Below, in pieces: positions 58,619 through 64,000 of a DNA stretch of 64,000 nucleotides. Below the pieces are notes generated by a model. The model worked only from the letters and a program-made list of their open reading frames with translations, made no database searches and was not told where the DNA came from. The first letter of the stretch is position 1. Every line of letters begins with the position of its first letter. The position numbers and the translations under genes are program-made. Source of the stretch: Asterella californica (Eukaryota > Streptophyta > Marchantiopsida > Marchantiales > Aytoniaceae); contig JAYKYS010000004.1 in assembly GCA_036924285.1 (NCBI GenBank), positions 930,001 through 994,000 on the forward strand, read 5' to 3'.

Positions 58619-61260
58619 AATAAATAAACAGGCTTAACAAGCGACAATATACATGACAACAATGGAAGCAAACTTTATAGGTATAGTTGAGAAACTTGAG
58701 AAAGCAAACCCTAGGTATAGTTTGAGTCTAATCTAGTCTAAATTTCCAATCTAGAGTTTGCGTTGGATGTTCAGTTTGTTGAAACATGCTGTTGAGTAGC
58801 CCTTGTAGCACAGGAGAGAGTATAGAGAGGAGTTTGCTCTGGCTCATTGACAATTTCCTCTTGTGTGGTATTCTTCACTAATCAAGATTTATGCTCTATG
58901 TTTTCCGTGTAGCATAATTGGAATTTCCAAAAAGTTACCATTTATGATTCATTAACTTAAAGAAAAATATAAATACTTCGCTATTCTTCTTCTTTGGGCA
59001 CGTGTTTTAATCTTTAGAAGTTATAAAATCCTCATGATATTACTGTATGGAAAGTTTAATATTATAAAGGGTGACTTCCATTCCAACTTCAAGATAACAA
59101 CTTTCTTCGACTTCTTGATCTTGGACCATACTGTACTTGCTTGTCATCACATCACTGGAGCTTAGCGTTTGTGAATGGTCGGAATAACACTAATGATGAA
59201 GACGATTAACACTGTAACTACTTCTGGTTCTCTTGATCTTCCTTTGTTGAAACTTGAGGTGTGAAAAATAGCACAATATCTTTCCACCTTCCCTTAACTA
59301 TGTTAAGAATACACAATATCCTCTTTCCACCTTCCCTTAACTATGTTAAGAATTATACCTTGGTCACTTCAACATCTAGGATGACCTGCCAATACCACCT
59401 AAAGACGATACAAGTTTTCATCCCTTGAATCGTCGACTTTGACTATCCACTCGTACCATACAAGTCACCATGCCAGTACCGCGAGAATTTCTGAAGGGGC
59501 AGAATATCTCATAGGTTTAATAAACACATCATATTCATCTGGAAATCGTTGGCTTCCCATCTTTACCTAGACTCTATCCATCTTTACCTAGACTCTTACT
59601 CAAGTTCAATACCCTCATAAACGTCTAAGTTCGAAACCTCAGTTGTTGGGGCCAGTTAGATGATTAGGTTGGACTCTGAGTCATGTCTCTGGTCTCTGTT
59701 CTAAAGGCAAGGATGTCTCGTCAATACTTACATCTGGCCTCTGTTCTGAACGCAAGGAAGTTTCGTCAATACTTGCATCTCTTTAGTCTTCGTTGCCGAT
59801 ACAAACTCGATCGGTGTCATGAAGCAAGATGTTCAATCAAGGAAGTGTGAAACTTCTGCTTGCAAGTGACTCAAAACAATAGTTACTAAAACCTTCAATT
59901 AATACCAAAACTCTACACAAGCGTTGCTAAAACCTTCAACTGATACCAAAACTCTGACTTTACTTCTTGGAAATCTTCCAAATTACAATCTTGCTTGATC
60001 ATGAGCTTTTTCTCTCCATCTCTTTTCATCCCAACCTTTTCTCTTTAACTCCTAACTGAATGAACACAGTACGAAATCGTCAACCAACCTCGTCTTGTAC
60101 ATCCGCATCATCAACTGTCACTGAACGATCGCCGATCACAGATGAAAACTCTAATCTGCGCCGATCCAACTGTTGCCATGGACTCTTCAAAACGAATCAA
60201 TATACTTTTCTCAACGTCAAATTGACAAGTTGAGCGAACTAATTTGTAAATCACTTCAGAAATATATTCAAGACAAACCAGACCAATGATCAATGATAGA
60301 AACACCTAGCTGCAACAAATTACTGAAACCAACTAACCTAAACCAGACAAGGACTTTATTTAGAATGCGATAGACAACTCAAAACGCGATAGCTCTAAAA
60401 TTTATTTGACATGCCTGACATCCCTAGAAAAGAGTCTCACAGCATTTTCTCCCTAGTTGTTATTCACTATATGACCTTTCCCCGCGACTTCGGCTCGGCT
60501 CAACCCTTCGGCAGAGCCGAGTACTATCCACATTTGCTCCATGATTCTTCCCTATCTATATTCCAGTGTACACATGCGATCCAGCCCCCGCATTCTCCAG
60601 TCTCGTCGTTTCTGCTTTCCTTTCTACACTTCGCCCGCGGACAGAAATCTGCACAAAAGGAGAGGAAGTTCGCGAGATCAGGAGCTAACAAAACTTCGGC
60701 TAGCATTCACAAACTAGTCAAACCCGTCAATCCGCTAAACCCGTCTTCAAATTTACCTTCTGGGCATAATGGAACTCCTGTTCCTAGCATATCTAGGTGG
60801 GTCTTAACACCTACATCAGAGTAGCGTTCCTTGTGATGCATACAGCCCAACTCTACAGATCAACCTAATAGGGACAAAACTTCAAGACTACATGAAAGCG
60901 AGTTCCCAGCACAGATCATATGCTGTACGCAAACTACGAACCTCATGCTTGTTCCAAAGTTCCGATGATGGACAAGCCTCAGTGAACCGCAGAAACAAAC
61001 ACTATTCGCGCTGTCTCTAACTTGACAATGACTTCCAACAGAAACATCGTACTCTGTCTGGCCGCCACTCGCTTCTAATCATAGCTCCAACATTGGGTTC
61101 ACGTCCACAGATAATCGAGTTTCTTCACGGAAGAAAAAATGTCAGATCCAGCTATGTTACTCTTTGATCTTCCAGTCGATGCAGCAGAGAAGCAGGAACT
61201 TCCAGCGATACAACTCGACTGCAACTTCTCCCAGACCTAAACGCATTTTTACATTTACTG
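58619..61260. other. Non-coding, with short tandem duplications
   Basis: Small direct duplications occur at 59271-59348 (tttccaccttcccttaacta twice), 59560-59600 (catctttacctagactct twice), 59690-59775 (a block with tctctgttct and tcgtcaatactt twice) and 59885-59955 (aaaaccttcaa-tgataccaaaactct twice). A 137-codon plus frame at 60411-60824 has no recognisable domain. The right end is the exportin-T 3' region. Confidence 0.5.
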
Positions 61261-63905
61261 TTATCGAGCAGCCAAACTGCCGTTTTCTTGAGGTCTCAGT
61301 TTCTCTATGAATGGTTTGTAGAAGGCCTTGAGATCCTTCGAATCGGACCTCTGCAACAGACCCAAACATGACATGAGCAAACTTAGAAAGCAACAGCCGC
61401 CCTGAGATTAAGTACTACGATTCTCCAAACAGCCTACCATAAACCCTGACCACGTGCTTCAAAACTCAACTTGTCTAACCTGAAATAAATAATACGATCG
61501 TCGGTTCTAACCGGGATGACTAAGGCCCGTTACTCTACTAAGACCTAGTAATGTGCCATTCAACTAAGACCTCGTAATGTGCCATTCAGATGTCGGATGA
61601 ATGAGAGCTGGAGCTACACTGTCACGTACTCATCCTCTACCTGTATATGAAGACAGTACTGCTCAGCCAAATTGGGAGGGCAATGGACTGCTGGTAACAG
61701 CTTCGTAGCCAGATGCACCCAGAACTCGTCTCCACATTTTTCGTACAGCATCCTCTGGGCGGTCACGATTTCCCCAAAAAGTGAAAACTGCACCCATCCC
61801 CAAGACGTTGTTGAGCATGAGGGCAAGAGCTGAATGTACATCTATCCTCACCTGTGAAGATGAAGATGGTGTGAATGCCTGAGGCACCAACCACCAACGT
61901 GGACCCCGATGCGTCTTAAGACAACCTCAGGTATCGGAAGTATTGTGTGCATTCGTCACGTCACTGCCAAGATTAATAGCATGTTATAAAACAAAACAAA
62001 AAGGAGTAACTTACGGTATTGGCATCACGAAGATCAAACGAACTCTGAAGAACGCTGTAGATGCAACACTCAGAGGCGAATCGCTCGACAACAAAACGAC
62101 GAAATCCAGGGACCTGCGTTGTGCAAAACTCCAAACGTTAGGCTAGAGACGAAGTCGTGGAACTGAAGTGTCGAAATACTTCTGGAGGCAAAAAAGATAT
62201 CATATACAATTCAGCTGCAAAGTTCATCCGTGACCCAACTGACCTTTTCATCTACCCCACTGCCGCCACACCAATCAGAAATCAACTTCGTGAAAATCTG
62301 GACACAGATCTGAGAAACAAAACGTTAAATGTTAACAAGCTAACACAGTGTTCGCCGGGGCGTGTACACCAACAGTGACAAGAGCGGACAGAAGTAACGA
62401 GCGCTGTCCGTTATAAACAGAACAATGAATAGTTTGTCCATCCAGTCAGATAAAACCTTCAAGCACATATTAAGAAAGAGCATGGGAAGACTAGTCAAAC
62501 CTTTCTAACGAGTATATCTTTGTGGTGACATGCGGCCTCCAACAGGAGTTGGCTGATGTCTTGCAGCCACTGGCTGCTTTGAGGCGTAATAAGAACAGAA
62601 GACAAATCATTTGTAGTCACAGCGTACAAAAATGTGAAGAAACACCGGTGAAGCTCCTGCAGCTCGCGAACTTCCTGACAACCAGAACGTAAAACATCCT
62701 ACTGAGGTTTTACGTAATGAGGATGAACATTTTAAGTGTATGAATGAGCTTTTGCAGAAGCCCTTCAAGACCAATATCGGAGATCACTTCACCACGGACG
62801 TAAAACCTTGTGCGCTACCTTCGCTATCAAGAGAGCATCAAAGCCCACATGATACACTTACAACGACGTTACGTAAAGTGAGGCGACTCAACTACTACTA
62901 GCATGCCAGGAAAGGTCGAGGACGGAAGAGTTTTTACCTCCGTATTTGTACCAGGACCCTCGGCGAACCCCTCCTTCGGCAAAAGGGTGACAACACGGCC
63001 AACAACGGCAGGAAATACTTCCTGAAGAATGTTACTCATCCCCAATTTGAACTTACTGATGAGCTGGTTGATCAACAGAATAAAATCGACCAGATCTTTG
63101 GGCTGCCCACAATGACAAGAAAAGCCTGTTAAAATCTTCACGACGTGTCAACAATTACATCTGTGGATGTCTCCAAAGGTACATTACCAATCAATGCTGA
63201 ACCACAACACATCGACTCTGGAATGGCGAATCACATCTAATCTGCCAGACATTCCAAACTTCCGAACTATAGTATGACCATGAACATACGAAAGCACTAT
63301 CGTACATGCATGCAGTTGGAATACAGCATGTTGTCACCATCGCAAAATGAAGCGTTCCTAACTCAACGATGACGCCAGATATACCAGTTCTCGTATTTTC
63401 AAGCCTTGCAGGGCGTACATCCTCCAAGCACTACCACGTCACGCGTGTGAGAAAAAAATTCGAGTTACTGAAGCGTTGTCTAATGCACGATGAGACTAGA
63501 AATACCAGTTCGCGTATTTTCAAGCCTTTCAGGGATCGTCCGTGCATTATAATCCACGTAACAAGTGTGAGAGAAAGTTTAAGTACCTCACAATCGTTTA
63601 GGAGTTGCTGGATGGCAACTGGAAGTACTGGAAATACAGCACTTCCAAGTACATCGACCATTCGGTGTAGGAAAGAAATCACCTAGATACACACGGCATG
63701 TATGGCATTAGGAGACATGTGATCGAAGACTATCCTTGGACCGATGCAACTCTGTTCAATACTGCACCGCAGAAACGTAACATAATAGTGAGGTAGATAT
63801 GCACTTAGGAACAGTACACACATTGCTGTGTAATCTACTTACCCTACTGCGAAGTATTTTGTTCTTTGGAAAGATTACAAGAATCCGCAGAACGACATTC
63901 AGCGT
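61261..63905 (-). CDS. PSD: Exportin-T (PAUSED/XPOT), C-terminal third, partial
   Basis: Exportin-T is the karyopherin that carries mature tRNA out of the nucleus with RanGTP; the Arabidopsis gene is PAUSED. Eight exons are placed with GT/AG sites: 63905-63843, 63682-63587, 63102-62938, 62674-62501, 62309-62244, 62113-62015, 61787-61641, 61350-61261. All are multiples of three with phase-0 introns. They encode the last 299 residues of a protein usually near 980. Landmarks: TLNVVLRILVIFPKNK, FLHRMVDVLGSAVFPVLP, PKDLVDFILLINQLISKF, ILQEVFPAVVGRV, EGPGTNTE, VRELQELH, CVQIFTKLISDWC, VPGFRRFVVERFAS, FSLFGEIVTAQRMLYEK, PPNLAEQYC and the final YKPFIEKLRPQENGSLAAR. The 5' part lies beyond the window; 63906-64000 looks like intron. 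Confidence 0.93.
63364..63605. repeat. Tandem duplication across an exportin-T intron/exon border
   Basis: Two copies of about 120 bp start at 63364 and 63487 (both acgatga..., ataccagtt, cgtattttcaagcct, cagggcg/cagggat, cacgt, gtgtgaga). The right copy runs into the 3' end of the coding exon 63587-63682; the left copy is intronic and diverged. Confidence 0.82.
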
Positions 63906-64000
63906 CTGCAGAAACAAACCAATCATAAGACCAGTTAGAGCCAATTGTCTGCCCGGACGCATCAAGTGAATCATTTGTACTACAGTTGCCGGAGATGTTC

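Noticed and set aside
60411..60824. 137-codon plus-strand frame
   Set aside because: No recognisable domain, low-complexity composition and no supporting context; not called as a gene.

Overview
The window looks like nuclear DNA of a green plant, most likely a seedless land plant or a charophyte-type alga (inference). It carries plant-type intron-containing genes: cycloeucalenol cycloisomerase, a tRNA adenosine deaminase TAD3, a PRA1 protein and exportin-T/PAUSED. The exons I could place join in phase at GT/AG sites. These genes sit among Ty3/gypsy and Ty1/copia retrotransposons, a degenerate non-LTR-type reverse transcriptase family, PIF/Harbinger and pogo-like DNA transposon remains, and simple satellites. 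The species call is weak; the plant call is firm.

Layout. 0-1.3 kb: minus-strand fragment of a reverse-transcriptase/endonuclease element. 1.7-4.9 kb: TAD3 (minus, ten exons), head to head with a METTL13-type methyltransferase at 6.0-8.2 kb (plus, two exons). 8.3-12.6 kb: non-coding, partly AT-rich, with a short tandem array. 12.8-22.0 kb: a complete Ty3/gypsy element with two 1481-bp LTRs that look identical, inserted into an older reverse-transcriptase element (12.6-12.8 and 22.0-23.0 kb). 23-29.7 kb: inverted and direct repeats, a dead minus-strand gypsy element, two diverged LTR copies and a 5S rRNA-like segment. 30-33.4 kb: degenerate tandem repeats and a minisatellite. 35.2-37.9 kb: cycloeucalenol cycloisomerase (plus, eight exons). 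40-48 kb: two copia copies of one family, one a deletion derivative with intact target duplication, plus PIF/Harbinger transposase and Myb-like remains. 50.3-50.9 kb: PRA1 (minus, one exon). 52-60 kb: AT-rich, nearly gene-free, with transposon scraps and strong hairpins. 61.3-64 kb: the 3' third of exportin-T (minus), running off the window.

The most notable signal is in the Ty3/gypsy element. Gag-protease is in one frame and reverse transcriptase-RNase H-integrase starts in the -1 frame. At the junction lie a canonical slippery heptamer, a 7-nt spacer and bases that can form a perfect H-type pseudoknot (8-bp and 6-bp stems) enclosing the gag stop. This is the full architecture of a programmed -1 ribosomal frameshift. 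Yet pol downstream has two nonsense codons and one frameshift although the LTRs look identical, which suggests a recently moved but non-autonomous copy.

The cellular genes do not form a pathway: tRNA editing (TAD3) and tRNA export (exportin-T) are both tRNA biology, CPI1 is sterol synthesis and PRA1 is vesicle traffic.
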